Positions 22,828-37,800 of a DNA stretch of 64,000 nt are shown here, in pieces. The stretch spans positions 21,491,233-21,555,232 of the forward strand of contig OW285188.1 of assembly GCA_935421135.1 (NCBI GenBank). Direction: 5' to 3'. The notes beneath the pieces were generated by a model. That model was given only the letters and a program-made list of their open reading frames with translations, made no database searches and was not told the DNA's origin. Both the position numbers and the translations under genes were made by a program. Numbering within the stretch: the first letter of the stretch is position 1; every line of letters begins with the position of its first letter. Source of the stretch: Bugulina stolonifera. Taxonomy: Eukaryota; Bryozoa; Gymnolaemata; Cheilostomatida; Bugulidae.

Positions 22828-25800
22828 ATGGAAAACGGTTCAACCAGCTCTATCAATATATCCGGTAAGTACAAACACTTTACTGTATAGTCGGGTAAAC
22901 AAATGTGTATATTACGTAATAAATCTTAGTTAACTATACAATTGGTGGTAGCTATTTTAAGTTTGATGTAATGTATAAATCACTGTATATTTTTTATGTA
23001 CATTTAAAGACTTGATGTCTATAACTTTAACATACACTGTAAGGGAAGTCCACTTATGTTAGGTTACTATCTGAGAGTTGCACGTGATATTTGTTATTGA
23101 AATTTTAGACGAGATCTCAGTTGATCATTCACTGTCTGCCAAGTCATCAACCATCAACATACCTAACAGGGTGAGTTTACTAAATCACACAATGTACATG
23201 ACTTGTATGCCGTGGTGAAACAGGTAGATAACAAGATCTACCTGTTTACAACAGGTAAAAGGCACGTTTTTGTATTGTTTCACTACTTTATTGTCAAAAT
23301 CAATTTCCTGTTGTAACTCAACAATACTTATCTTTTTATTTCCTGAAGTTATTATGAAATAACCCAAAAAGCTGTGGTATCTAATTGGCCTTGTAAATGG
23401 GACATTGGTTTGAGTTTGGCTTACTGTTGGTTTATGTAATAATGTCATTATGCAAATTTGTATTTGACTTAATTCCTGATTAGAGTCTTAATGGGTAAAT
23501 AATAAAAAATTAGTGTATAATTAATTATTTTAATTATTCATGTGGTGATCATAATGAGTCGATTAGGACTGCCCAGCGTCAATGTCCGACTTCAGGCTTC
23601 AGTTTAACTGTAATTATATTATCATTAAGTATTTACTTCCGATTACTTCATGTACTCCATCCTAGTGCAGTAAGAATCACGTTGAACAGTAATGATAAGG
23701 TGTAAAGTCACCATTGGTCAAATCTTAGATATAGTACAAAAAGGCTATGTTATTTGCAATGAAGCCTTTGTGCAATTTGATAGGCAAATCTTGTAAGTAT
23801 TTGTCCTCAGATTTTGTATGAATCATTGTTTTATCAATCTTTATAGGTTAAAGATTTTTGGATAGAGAAAGGATTCAATAAAAGGGAATGTACTAAGTTT
23901 GTCCCGTCAAATTCTAACAATGGAGAACGTGACAGGTAAATATTACCGTACATGTACATTTATATACCATGTACATGTACATATACATGTACATATACAT
24001 GTACATATACATGTACATATACATGTACATGTACATATACATATACATATACATGTACATATACATGTACATATACATGTACATATACATGTACATTTAT
24101 ATACTGTGCACATGTACATATACATGTATATGTACATGTGCATGTATATATTCGCTCATGAACTGTCCCATGCTCCTTGTGTACTAGGAAATGAAGTGGA
24201 TGTGTAGTAAATGTGTAGTTATTGTGTGCCTATGTGGGCATTAGTAACTTTCTAATTACACAACCTCCACTCTCCTTCACTATTACAACTATGTTTATGT
24301 ATTTATGAAGTTATGCAATATGGTTATGTTGTTGTGTAGAGCAGTAAATAGCCAGCATAATACATACCTGTACATTAACCTGCAAGTGTTATAAAATGTA
24401 CGTTGTAAGTAGTATAATTATTCTAGCTAAATTACTAACTCCATCTAGGCTTTTACAAGTAACCTCTATGATTCTTGACCAAAAACTACAATTATTTCTT
24501 TCCAACAAGCAGCCCAAGCTCACAAGTGCGTGTCTGTAGAAATAGTGAATAATTACAGAAGTTGTTTGTTTAACAAATCCTCCCACTTGACTCTTTGACA
24601 CTGGAAGTAGGTGCTCCTCTTGTCACCAGGTGCTGCTAGGTGCTACTTCGTTCTATAAATATGGTTAACATCACCTGCTTTTACTTGACAGTGGGTAGAT
24701 GGGTAGGTGACCACTTTATGGTTATATTGTAGGTGTGTATGTGGCCATCACCTACTCCAGCACCCCTACCCTGACCCCTCTTCAAGGCCCCCCAACTACA
24801 CAGACACATGGCAGGCTAACAAACACACTAAGACGTACCCTACCGATGCTTTTGGCCAAATCGTCTTTCAAGGAACAACATGCTATGCTACCAAAGCCCA
24901 GGTATTCATCAGTGGTGCATGTATTTCTCTAATTGAGAATATTACGGCATTGGACAAAGTGTTATCATTATTCATCAATGTGTTCACTTTAGCTGCATCT
25001 ATAAGGCAGATAGTGGACTGATAGATCTATCATAATACTATTATTTTACACTCAAACTCATCTTGTATTAGTAATGAACAATCACAAGTATATATGGTGC
25101 AATGCTCCTGTTGTATTTATTTAATTGCGCTTATTTAATTACACATTGTTTCTCTAAATTGTAAAAATATTCTTTGTACTCATATATGAACATCATGAAG
25201 TATTTAGTGCATTGAGTCGCTACCATGCCAGATTTGTTAGTCCATACTTCCTACAATAGTATATTATGTCTAGGTGTGTTCTGGCAATATCAAGTATTAG
25301 CCTTGAAGCTGAATTTGAACATACAAAATGCACACATGCATCATAATATGCTATGCTGCGTTGCCAATATAATAGAATGTAGTATTATTTGATATTTACT
25401 GTATACTTCAGTATGTGAGACTGGACTACCACACACCCCCTGAGAGAACACTACAACTGTTGCTACACCACTGGCAGTTAGAGCTACCTAAGCTTCTCAT
25501 CTCAGTACATGGAGGCATCGCTAACTTTGACCTCCAACCTAAACTAAAGAGAGTGTTCAATAAAGGTCTACTCAAGGCTGTCAACACTACCGGGGCATGG
25601 ATTATTACAGGGGGCGCCAACACAGGTTTGTAAGCCAAATTACTGTTGCATGGTAACATGTAAATAACCGTTCCCTTTTTGAATATTGGTAATGCAATAT
25701 GCTAATGAACTATTTGAGTATAATTAGCGAAGTTGGGATTTGAACTTGTTGGGTTAAGTGGTGTATAATTTTATGTGTGAACTGCAATTAATGGCTTCCC

Positions 25801-28800
25801 AGATGGCTTATAATAGAAAGAGGACATGATTTGTGAATCAATGATATTGAAAGGTTGAGTTTGGTATATCTGCAGGAGTTATGCGTCATGTGGGATCGGC
25901 TCTGGCAGAGAAATCTGTAAAGAAAAGAAAGAAACACATCGTTGCCATTGGTATTGCTCCTTGGGGTGTAGTTCACAGACGGAATGACTTAATTGGAAAA
26001 GATGTGAGTTTACGGTCAAACCATTTGTTGTTTTTATGAATAAATTTGGCAATGTCTGTAATTAGTTCAAGCATTGCCAGTCTATAATTAAGTCTGTTAC
26101 TATTGTTATCTGTTGATGTAATTGGGCCAAGTATTTTTCTAACAAAAGTTTTTGAGTCGTCCAACTATCGCATAAGCACAGTCCCCGGTATGTAGATTTC
26201 CCTTTCTACGCGATTTAAAATATTATAGGCATGTTCCCATTGTATAAGCCATGTACGTAATACATGGGCCCATATGTCGTTACACAAAACTGTACAGTAC
26301 AGTCTACATGCGCTGTACACTCTACCATTATGCATGGTTTCACTACAATTCATGACATTATCTACTATAGCTGTAGTAGGTTACAATCAATAGTAATATA
26401 ATACCATTAGTAGAGTGTTTAAGTCTAGATCATCTTGTAGTAGTAGAGGCCTAAGACTAAAAGATTACTATTAGTAATAAAACAAACATGTACATGTATA
26501 GGGCCTAATAGGTTTACCCGAGGCCCAGTTTAGTCTATGTTATACCTCAGCATCCTCACTTGTTATATCTACATGTATGTCCATTACAATACAATGTTGA
26601 ATAGGGATCCCGCAGTAACAGTGAATGCGTGTAGGGTTCGTTAGAGTTATGGCCGCTAAAATACTTTTTTTATTTTCATTCCATGTTCTATCAGTCTGTT
26701 ACTAAATTTTAGAGGACTGTAGACTACCATGCAGCCGCCCATCCTAGAAGCAATACAACGCTACTCAACTCCAGTCACAACTATTTCCTGTTGGCTGACA
26801 ATGGCACAGAGGCTAAGTATGGTGCAGATATCGTACTGAGAAAGAGGCTAGAGAGATATATTAGTCACCAAAGAATTCATATCAGTAAGTTAGCATTGCG
26901 TGTTACTGTTACCCTTACAAGGTTACACCCTTACAAGGTTTCACTCATATGGTAGATAATTGTAGCATTGGATGTGGTCATATTATGCAAGGAAGATATT
27001 TTGGTGGTGGAAATTACAAAATAGGTCATTATTGCATAAACTGCCACTAATAGTTGGAATTGTATGATTATATCTGATGAGGAATTACTCTACCCTCATA
27101 TCAAAGCTACAAATTGAGTGCTGGTCGTTCATTGAGAAGGGATGGTGAAATGTGATGTATTTTTATCTATAATTGAATATAGACTTCACTAATAAGTTGT
27201 AAACATCAATTTAGCTGGAAAAGATACATGACTGGGTAATTTGATGTACGGCAGTCTCTCATTCAAAAATTTGCAAATGGAGATTCAATTAATTTCATTA
27301 AATATTAAATACCTTATAACTAATGTAATTTCTCCCTTTGATCTTTAAAGTACAAATATTCTGAGAATTGTTTGCTGCTAAATGTCTCGTTGTTTTCTGA
27401 GAAAAGTTAAAAAAGTATCTCTTAAAATTGCCTATCTATTAATAGCCTCTAAATCCAAACTCTGTATTAGCAGCAGTTGTATAAAACGCCTTTATCTTGT
27501 GAACTCTCTTATGCAGGAGGTGAGAAACCATCTAGAGGGTATGGGGTGCCGATTGTCTGCCTGGTATTGGAAGGGGGCAGTAACACTATCAGAACCGTAC
27601 TCGACTATCTAACAGGTGATCCTCCAGTACCAGTAGTCGTCTGCGATGGAAGTGGAAGAGCAGCTGATCTCATAGCCTTTGTGCACAAATATACTAATGA
27701 GGAAGGGTGGGTTTTGTGCTGTCACCAAACTTTGATATTTCTCAGGCTTACAGTAATATCTAGGGAGTATAATTAACTCTTTGCCTTATTTTTAGCCAGT
27801 ATAACGTTTTATCCTAATTGTTTAATATGTAAATAAAAATAAATAATAATTGCCACTTGCCAAATTGGTTAAAATGTAATCTTTTTGGTTTGCCTGCCAA
27901 TCATTGATCTCATTAGCATAATTATTTTATCCTTTAACTTATTAAGTATGGTCATTATTAGTTTGTAGGAATAATGATTAGATTCGAGGAAATTAGAGAA
28001 ATAAGACTTTGCCTGTACTTGATACTGTTAGTTCTCAGATAATGGTTTAAATGAAATGAAGTGTAATGTCGTAATAAGGTGCAGTCTAGGTAATGAATAT
28101 TAATAATGCTAATTTGATGATGAATGTATCGTAATTTGACGTTGAAAGTAATGACTTTTTAATGAATTTTTATAGAAATCTTCCTAAAATGTTAAAGAAT
28201 CAGCTGATTGGCACAATCAAGAAGACGTTCAGCTACGGTGATTTTGCGGCAGAAAGGCTGTACAACGAACTTATCATGTGTATGAAGAAGAAACATCTGG
28301 TATGCATACATTAAATGAATAATGTGTTTACCTGGATTGGTGTAAACAATGCAATTATTTGTGGATATAATTTCTCTTGCCTCGTGAGAAACAGATTCAC
28401 CTCAACTAAACACTACACCCATAGTTAGATTTTAATGTTATGGTAAAATAATATTTACCTTTTAGTAGCTTGATAAAAATTCTTGACTTGTTTTGAATAG
28501 AGATGCTGTGTTGGTCATGATGTGTTGACCAATAGAACCTGATATATTCTTGTGTGTAATTTTATGTACCCATGATAGTTTCATGAATATATTAGTAATG
28601 CATATCATAATAGTGTGGACTGACTGAGCAGTGGTAACTATAGAATGTATGTATGTAAATCCTGGAATATCTCTGTAGGTTGGCCATGACCTGTAACTGT
28701 TTCATGGCTTTTCATGATGTATTATACCTACCATGTACATTTCATATGTATTATACCTACCATGTACATTTCATATGTATTTTAACAATTTGAATCAATC

Positions 28801-31800
28801 TATGGTACAAGTATTGAATATTCATTAGTGACTACATTAGAAAATTTCATCACTAATAGTTGCATATATATAGGCCTATATGTTTATGATGTAAATGTAA
28901 TATAGCATGAAGACCTCCTGTACTTATACTATGGTAACACTGGGTCATGTGTTCTCCATTTTCAGATCACGATATTCCGAATGGGAGAGCAATGCCAGGA
29001 CATGGATCTACCTATACTGACAGCCCTTCTCACTAGTCACAATACTAGTGCACCTCACCAGCTCAACCTTGCTCTCTCTTGGGACAGGGTGGACGTTGCT
29101 CGTAGCCATATATTCACTTATGGGCAAGAGTGGCCGGTACGTAATAAACTCGAGTACCACATTATACATATATAGATGTATGTATATACATACATGCACA
29201 TCGTATGTGATACAGTGTGCATTATACAACGTGTATATATCGCATGTACATGTAATATAATGCACAGTATATACATGTACATGTACTATCAGGTATATAA
29301 ATATTAATTTATTTAAAATAATGGGATTGATCTGTACTTTGCCATCACATTACTATCTACAGTTATAGAGTTTATTCGTCTGCCTACAGCCCTTATGTGA
29401 TCACCAATCAATAATGTGTATACAGTATAATAGTAGAAACAATCTATACATATACAGTGTATACAGTATAGTAGAAACAATCATACATATATATGTACAT
29501 GTACATGTATATGCATATACATATACATGTACATGCACATACGTGATGTTATTTATGCAAGGAATTTGTACATATGTATATTACTTGTGTAGATCATAAT
29601 GTTTATAGCTATATGCATGTACATATTACATACATGTATCTTATCAAAAATCAGTCTTGCGATTAAATAGATCAAATTAAAAATATTCATTTGATGCATT
29701 TATCATGATGTTGGTATTTGCTATCCTAGTGATTATTTATTCAAGTTGGTAAACTCTCGGTTTTCAGAGGAAGTTAAATGAGGTTTCGTCAAGTTGAATT
29801 CCCTTGTTCAACAGAATAAATTAAAGTTTGTTTTTGAACAATGTCAGTCACACATAAAATAATATGTATAGTTGCATTATGCAGTCTTGATTTGTCCAGC
29901 TAAAGTGTATGCATCCACATATTATAAATGTACATGTATATGCATATTAAATTATTATATTATTCATACATGATTCATATCACACACTACTTTTAGGTGT
30001 ATACACTTTTCTAGACATTGGAAATATTTCTTGATCGATGTCTGAAATTGAAAAAAGTAATTAAAGTAAAATATTTGCCATTGTTTAAACGGGTTGTTGC
30101 AGTTAATAATGGTTGTTTATGATTGTACAGGAAGGGTCACTGCAGCAGGCCATGCTAGATGCCCTCGTCCAGAACAAGGTAGACTTTGTCCAGTTACTTC
30201 TAGAGAAAGGAGTGAACATGAATGAGTTTCTAACCATAGGTGCCTTAGAGGAGTTATACAACACAGTAAGTCTCCATGAACTAATATAATAATACATAGT
30301 ATGCTGTGGGGCTTGGCATGTATTATGCTGGGTGTGCTAATTCTGAGTAGATGTCACACAACCTGCATTACCATACAAGTAAGCCTATTTAGACAGCGTC
30401 CTTGAGTGCAAGAATAGAAGTACATCTGTCATCATGAAATTCCATGGTACCTGTAGATTGTCATCTCCTTTCACCAATCCTATCCCATGGTACAAAGGTC
30501 GGCATACCCAAAGCCCTGTAATAAAATTCTTTGGGTAGGCCGATGTATGAGGGTTTGTGAACAAATATCTGCCTAGATTATCTTCGAGCTAAACCTGTGC
30601 CAATGATCTATAATTCTATTATATTCTTGTTGAACTAAAACTCTCTGGAATTTCTCATCTCTGTAGAATTTTAATACATAATCTGCTATTTGGTAACAAT
30701 TGTAATCTAACTTATTTGGTTTCTGTGGAAGTGTGGAAATCTGGTGACTTCACACTACTAATGAAGCTAAAACATCTTTTTTATCTCGGGGAAATTTAGT
30801 TGACTATCTTTTAAAAAGGGATTTACAATTTCTCCCTTTCATCTACAAAGCATGTCTTTATCATTATTTTGTATACATTTATATTGGTGTTATGACTTGA
30901 ATTTCATGAAATCCTGTGCTGAGTATTCAAAACACAGACATGTGGTGTTTTGTGTCGGCCATTTTCATAAAGTGTCAAACAATGGTCCAATTGCATACTT
31001 TTTTTTCTTCTCACAGAAAGTGGGCCCGACAAGTACTTTGCATATGATGCTCAGAGATATACGAAAGAATAAATCACTCAACTCTAGAGTCACTCTGCTC
31101 GAAGTTGGGCAAGTGATTGAGAGGCTGATGGGCGGAGCCTACCGCTCGAGATACTGTAGAAGGAAGTTCAGATCTTTGTATCGATCGCAGGTTACCGGCC
31201 AAATGGTAAGAGCAGCCGTAATATACATAACATTACGTTTGCTCATATCTAGTCTAGGAGTAGATTGGTTATTCCAAAATTATTTTGTACTCAGTACAAA
31301 GTTACAAAGCAATCAGACTTATTGTTGGTTATTACATGAGTGGGTGTCTTACAATATTACCATTATCCAATAATCATGAATCACTCTGCATTAGGATAAG
31401 TGCTTGCCATTCAATAGGCAGCATGTTTTTACGTTACTTAAAACTTGGTCAATGGCTATTCACTGTCCTATTACATTATACATGTAGGCCTATCTGTCTA
31501 CTGTCCCAATTCCCAACGAGTAACTACACATCTTGTTATAGTGGCAGAGAGCATGTCAGTATAGGTATCTAGTGAGAGTCATGGCTGCTTAGCTTTCTCT
31601 CCGAGTGGTAAAAACTGAGTAACTACTATAATTAATGTGTAGATATTGTATGATATGACGTATAATATGATTTATTCTGACAAGTTGAATACCACTACTC
31701 AGCACAAATATTCACAAAACACTTCATGTATATTGATCCTTGCTTCAAAGTTAACATGAGCGACAGTTGACACCGTCAGTGGTAAAAAGGTGTGCTAGGT

Positions 31801-34800
31801 AGTATCAGGCTTCCACACATCTCTGAACTGTTGACTGTGCAATAGACAACTTACAGTTCTATAGCATTCTGAATTGAGAGTTGTTTATACATGGTACTAT
31901 ACTGCACACACCCTCATTTTTAGAGCGATGTGTTGTACTCACCATGCCAGTTACCCATTATTTTTGGTAATAGGCTTATTGAGTATCGTTTGTTTATAAC
32001 ATTTTGTAGAAGGGTGGTAGTCCTGAGCCTTTTGTACCGGAGGAGAGTGCCTTCCCCTTCCCATTTAGTGACCTCATGATCTGGGCCGTGCTGTTGAAGA
32101 GACAGAAGATGGCTAAGTTCATGTGGAGACGCCAAGAAGAGGCTCTGGTCAAGGTGAGGTTCATCTTCTCTTTCTATTAATATGACATCTCGGGTTTTAC
32201 TAGGCAGGGGCGGCTATAGGCACCCACGCCACCATCCTAGGCGTGTGTTCAATCAATCATGCAATACTAGCTGTGCTCTGTCAACTATCAATACTATGCA
32301 TGTTAAGCCTTCAATCCATTTCCCATTTACTTGCTCAGGCAGTATAGTCATTGTATAGTGCTGAAATAGTCATGTTATATATGTAGACTGTACCCATACA
32401 TGTTCATGTTTCACACTTACCTTGTATTAACTCACTCGGACGCGTGAAATCCATGACTTCTTGAAAATAGGCTGGTGTTGAAATTTTTTCTATATCCGTC
32501 CCTGTTACTAGGTAGTGGTATTAACAATCTCGCTGTATCACACCCTACCCATACATTGTTATGTTGTTAACACATTAACAATTAACACAGCATGTACATG
32601 TACTTTGACATTTATAGGCTATAGTCGCTTGCAAACTGTACAAGTCGCTGGCTCGGGAGGCTATAGATGAGCCCCTAGTTGACAATGTTGTTTCTGAAGA
32701 ACTATATGAATATGCTAAGTAAGTATTGTGAAGCAGAAGTCTAAGGGCAATCTTTGCTTTATAATGTGCTTGTTAGATATGTTTACTATTATTCTCACGT
32801 CCTTGCCATGAGGAGGTGAATCTAAATCAAAATAGTGTTAATAGTAGTATCCGATTTTCCTGGTAGAGAGTTCCAGAAGCTAGCTCTTGATATACTGGAT
32901 CACTGCTACAAGGAGGATGATGATCTAGCCAATCAGCTGCTGACTTACCAGTTAAAGGGTTACTCTAATCAGACATGCATGAGTTTAGCCCATGGTGCTA
33001 AGATGAGGGACCTCATAGCCCACCCATGCTGCCAGAATCTTATCAGTAGTATGTGGATGGGTGGACTACGCATGAACAAGAGTTCTGTCGTCATGGTAGG
33101 GCTATACACTAAGTCTGTCCACACAAGCAACTAGATACTAATATTATCATTTACGACTTCATTTTGACTTAAATTTACATGTCACTCTGCTACACCGAAT
33201 TTAAAATTGAAGCATTTCTCATTAGGTGATCAGTTAAAACTAGCTGTATTTTGCTGAAATGTTCTACATAGATGTGAGATAGAGGCTTATGACAAGTGGT
33301 GTCGGTGTGTTACAGGTGTTACTAGGTATTCTCATGCCTATCACTATTGGTGGACTGGACTTCAAGAGTAAGGAGGAGCTAGAGCTACTGCCACAGACTG
33401 TGGAAAACCATATTGAAGGTTTGGAAGTAGACGGACAATCGTTTAGTTCCAGCGGAAGTATGACGGATATAGAGGGGATGGCAAGCCGTATCGAGGTAAA
33501 TAGATGTCTCTAATTTCTCTACTCACAGTCTAAATGGTAATATAGTCAACTAGCATGCATGTATGTAATGTACAATAAGGTAGATAGAATCGCATATAAG
33601 GTATGACTGTGCTATTGGTTGTTAGCTGTGGCTGACTAGATTTGGGAGTCATAATTTTGACAATAAATACGATGTATTTTGGGCTAAACACCTGCATTTA
33701 CTTTGCATGAACTTAGCCTTTAGTACCATGTGCATAGGCCATAGAGGGCTGGTTGGAAGAAGGGCTAGATAATCCTAGATCCTCAGTCTGCTCTGGACAT
33801 GTAGTACTGATTGTCCTGCTGCTCTGTGTATCTATAGGCCGACTATGCTGACAGAGATGAACAACGTTCTTTTCCTCTCTGGAACAGGCTACGTAGGGTC
33901 AGCATTTTTAGTAGGGCATCATCAGGCATGCGTAGTCGTAAAGCTAGTTACCAACCGCCATCTACTTCTGGTTTTCTGTTGGTGCCATCTGAACCAGTAA
34001 GACTAATAGTTGTGTTGTGTTGCACGCTGTCGCACTGTTCATTGTACTGGTGGCACCGTTCACTGATTGCACGTTGTTATCTCTTGTTCAATCAATATTA
34101 ATCTATCATTTTGCATGAAACTGGAGGCACATCTAGCATATGCACATGCTATTATCTCTGTTGTGACAGATAATTATGTTGTTTTGCTCAAACTCTTTTC
34201 TGGCTTAGCTAAGTTTTAGCTTCCCTTATAAGCCCGTAAGGCCTGAATAACACACGATACGCAATAGTACTACTATCTTTTATATACCTAGTAATGATGT
34301 CAATCTGCTTCCTCCCTAGAGACCAAACTGGCTTACATTTCCTGCTTTATATACCACTATCTATTGCATGTACAATGTCCAGGATGATTTTAAGTTAGTA
34401 GTGACTCATAATTCTTTACCCTACATATTTAATCTCTTGCTGGGTTTGTTCCTCAGATCGTCTAGTTCTGTTTACCCAAATAGTGACAGTTTTATTTACC
34501 TGCATGATGGTAGTTCAATTTACCTGCATGATGAGACAATGCTTTTCTGTTATGAGTTCGTCTACACCCACCTGTGTATACCTTGCAGAAGTATCCTAGC
34601 CCTGCAAATGGAGCAAACAAGATGGTAACTTGGCAGTCAGTAGAGGACTCCGACAGGCAAAGTGAGGTAAGACCCTGAGAAATCGTCAGATATGGAACTA
34701 TGGTATACACTACCACCGCTTCACATAAACTCTCATAGAGTGATACTTGTTACTTATACTTAGTAACTAGTTGTTATTTACAGTACATATAAAAAGTAAT

Positions 34801-37800
34801 TATAATGTTGTGAGTTGTTAATAACCCGCTTCATAATATTATCACAAATATTAGTTTATAGCTCAGAACAACTAGCTGCTGTATGCTGCTTCTACTGCTT
34901 AAGCTGTGTATCCCTGCTTTATAGTTCAATAACGTCTGATTGATGTTAAAAGAGAAAACTCTTAAATAGTCTAAAATGGAATCTATGACTAAGAATAATT
35001 TTCTAAGATTTGGAAAAAATCTGCTTCATTGTCAGATTGTGATATTGCTATTATTTCAAAATCTTAAGACATTTAGATTTTGAAATAATTGTTATGCTAT
35101 ACTATTCTACCGCATAAGTATCTGTGTAATATCATTTAATATCACATACACATTGTAACATATATATACAGTGTATTTATATGTTACAATGGAGTTATGC
35201 CTACCATGTCCTGTATTTCTACATATTTTAGATGGGTTCCACATTCTTCAAGCCCCCTGGTATGTCTGATCACACTCCCTCTGCCTACCACAGTAACACA
35301 CTGCTCAAATTGAGAGAGATAAGGAAGAAGCAGCAGGAGCTGAAGCTGGGAAGAAAGATATCAGAGTTCTACAAAGCTCCAGTCACCAAGTTCTGGTTGC
35401 ACACTGTATGTGTCCTATTTACTACCAAATATGGCCAGCTATTTCTTGTCTTGTCTTATTTACTACCAAATATGGGTAACCATGTCTTGTCTTTTCCTAC
35501 TTACTACCAAATGAGGGTAACAATTTATTTTCTGTGGTTGCCATATAAAGACGTACTATCATATGTTGGGGGTCATCGTTCAAAAGCAATATACCTTATG
35601 TACATGCACATGTTAATCTGGTATTTTATTGCTCTTCAGCTTTTTCATTTATGGCTAACAATTGGTTTGATTACAGATCTTCTACTTGGTGTTCATGTGT
35701 CTATTCACCTACCTCATACTTGTGAAACTAGAGAGAGACTTCCCCAGCGCCAAAGAGTTCTACGTCATACTATATATCTTCTTCCACGGCATAGAAATGA
35801 TCAGAAAGGTATGCTCCAATCTGTTTATATTTCCTTCTTTACTCTCCCGTCATACACTTTTTGTGTGGAAATGTATGCTGATGCCTTTTCTGTGATTTTA
35901 TCCATTTTTTTTTGCAGATTGCCGTATCAGAACCAACCAATATTACTAAGAAGTTAGCCCTGTTCTTCAGCGATAAATGGAACATAATGGATTTGATATC
36001 CATACCATTTTTCTGGGTAAGTAAATATTGTTTTTAAAGCATTTAGTGCATTTAGATGTAACAATGTAGTAAAGCTATAGTATCTACATACATGTAAAGC
36101 AAGAGTTTTTTCCTTAGTGTTCATATAACGTGGCTACAGAATCTTCATCAGGTGGGAAAAGTTAAAATGAACAATTATTCTCCATTACTTCCTAGCGCTA
36201 TGGTTCATGTCTTTAACTATTTGGGTATAGTTTGAGTATAGAGAAATATATTTATGAATATATTTTTCTACAATAAAGATAATCATACTTGTAGGCTGGT
36301 GTGGTGCTGCGGCTACAGTCGGATGAGATCAGTTTCCTCTATGGGCGTGTCATGTACTGTGTGAGCATCATATCCTGGTATATCAAAATATTGGAGTTAT
36401 TCACTGTCAGCAAGCACCTCGGACCTTTCGTCGTCATCATTGGGAAGCTTGTGAGTTTTATTCAATGGAATCCAGTACAATTACTTACAACTATTGCTAG
36501 TGATGTTTTATTATTCTACCTAAGACATGTACACTGTAAATGGTGTCATATGCAGGTACATGTATGCTGGTATAGGAAAGATCAAATACCGCATGTGTAT
36601 AGTTGCTATGTTATTTGTAGATTATGGACATGTTGAACTTCATTGTCATCCTGCTGATAGTACTGATGAGTTTTGGAGTTGCCCGTCAAGGTCTGCGTAA
36701 CCCTTACAAAGAGCCCTCCTGGTTCTCTCTCCGAGACGTGTTTTTGGAGCCATATTTCATGTTGTATGGAGAAGTGTATGCTCCAGATATTGATCGTAGG
36801 TTATTCTATTATCCTCATCCCTGCATACATACTTAGTCAGAATGGTTGTATACATAAAATAAGTGTTTCGTATTTTCATACTGAAAAGCAAAATAATACT
36901 ATAAATTTCCAAAATCTCTAACTTTTCTGGGGTTATCTTATTATTATCAGACGATCACGAAAAGACAACTCGGCAATGAGAAGTTGATACTAGCTGTATA
37001 CGCTCTGTATTAGTTAATACTGTAGTTGTACATATATATTAACAGCGCCATGTGAGGGTGCAGAATGTCTACCAGGCCGATGGATAACTCCTCTGATCAT
37101 GTCAGCATATCTACTAGTAGCCAATGTCCTTCTGCTCAACCTGCTCATTGCTGTCTTCAAGTATGTACATGCATGTATACATGTATATGTATAATAGTAT
37201 ATATACAGGGCATAGCTAGAAAGGTTTCAGGGGTGTGTGCACTCCTTCAAGTTAACTACACTGTAGATATAGTGTGATCCGTAATATGGTTTTTATTATT
37301 ACATATCTGCATGCACACTATGTCTTTGTGTATTACCAGTTATTACTGACAGATCAAACTATTCCACTGCATAAAATAGACTGTGTAAATAGTATATTTT
37401 TTATCAAATATGCGATTTTTTGCTATGTAATTTATTTCATTTTCATCTATGAATATGATGCGTTATACAGTCATGTAGGTGTGGATAATGTATTTTACTT
37501 AGTTAATTCTAATTGAAGATTTATAAAGTTTATGCACATACAATTTAGCTCAACATATTCGAGAACTGTGCAGAATTCAAAGGAGATATGGATGTTCCAA
37601 AGATACAGTCTGACACTGGAATACGAGGCTAAGCCTCTATTCCCGCCTCCACTTATTTTCTTCAGCTTTATATATTTGGCATGTAAATGGATGTGGAGAC
37701 GGTGCAAACGTAAACCAAAGATCCAAGACTATGGATTAAGTATGTCTGTAATGCTATATGTGTGTACATGGCTGTTACAGTATACGTCATGGCATGTACT

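Noticed and set aside
23899..24207. Several overlapping open frames on both strands
   Set aside because: All are translations of an ACATGT/ACATAT microsatellite.
35232..35957. A 241-codon continuous frame
   Set aside because: Only 35232-35405 is exon. The rest reads through the intron, and the next exons continue the channel in other frames.
36953..37000. Candidate TRPM exon after an ATCAG acceptor
   Set aside because: It would insert stops before the pore-S6 segment. The exon at 37046 joins in phase to give the conserved DIDPPC.
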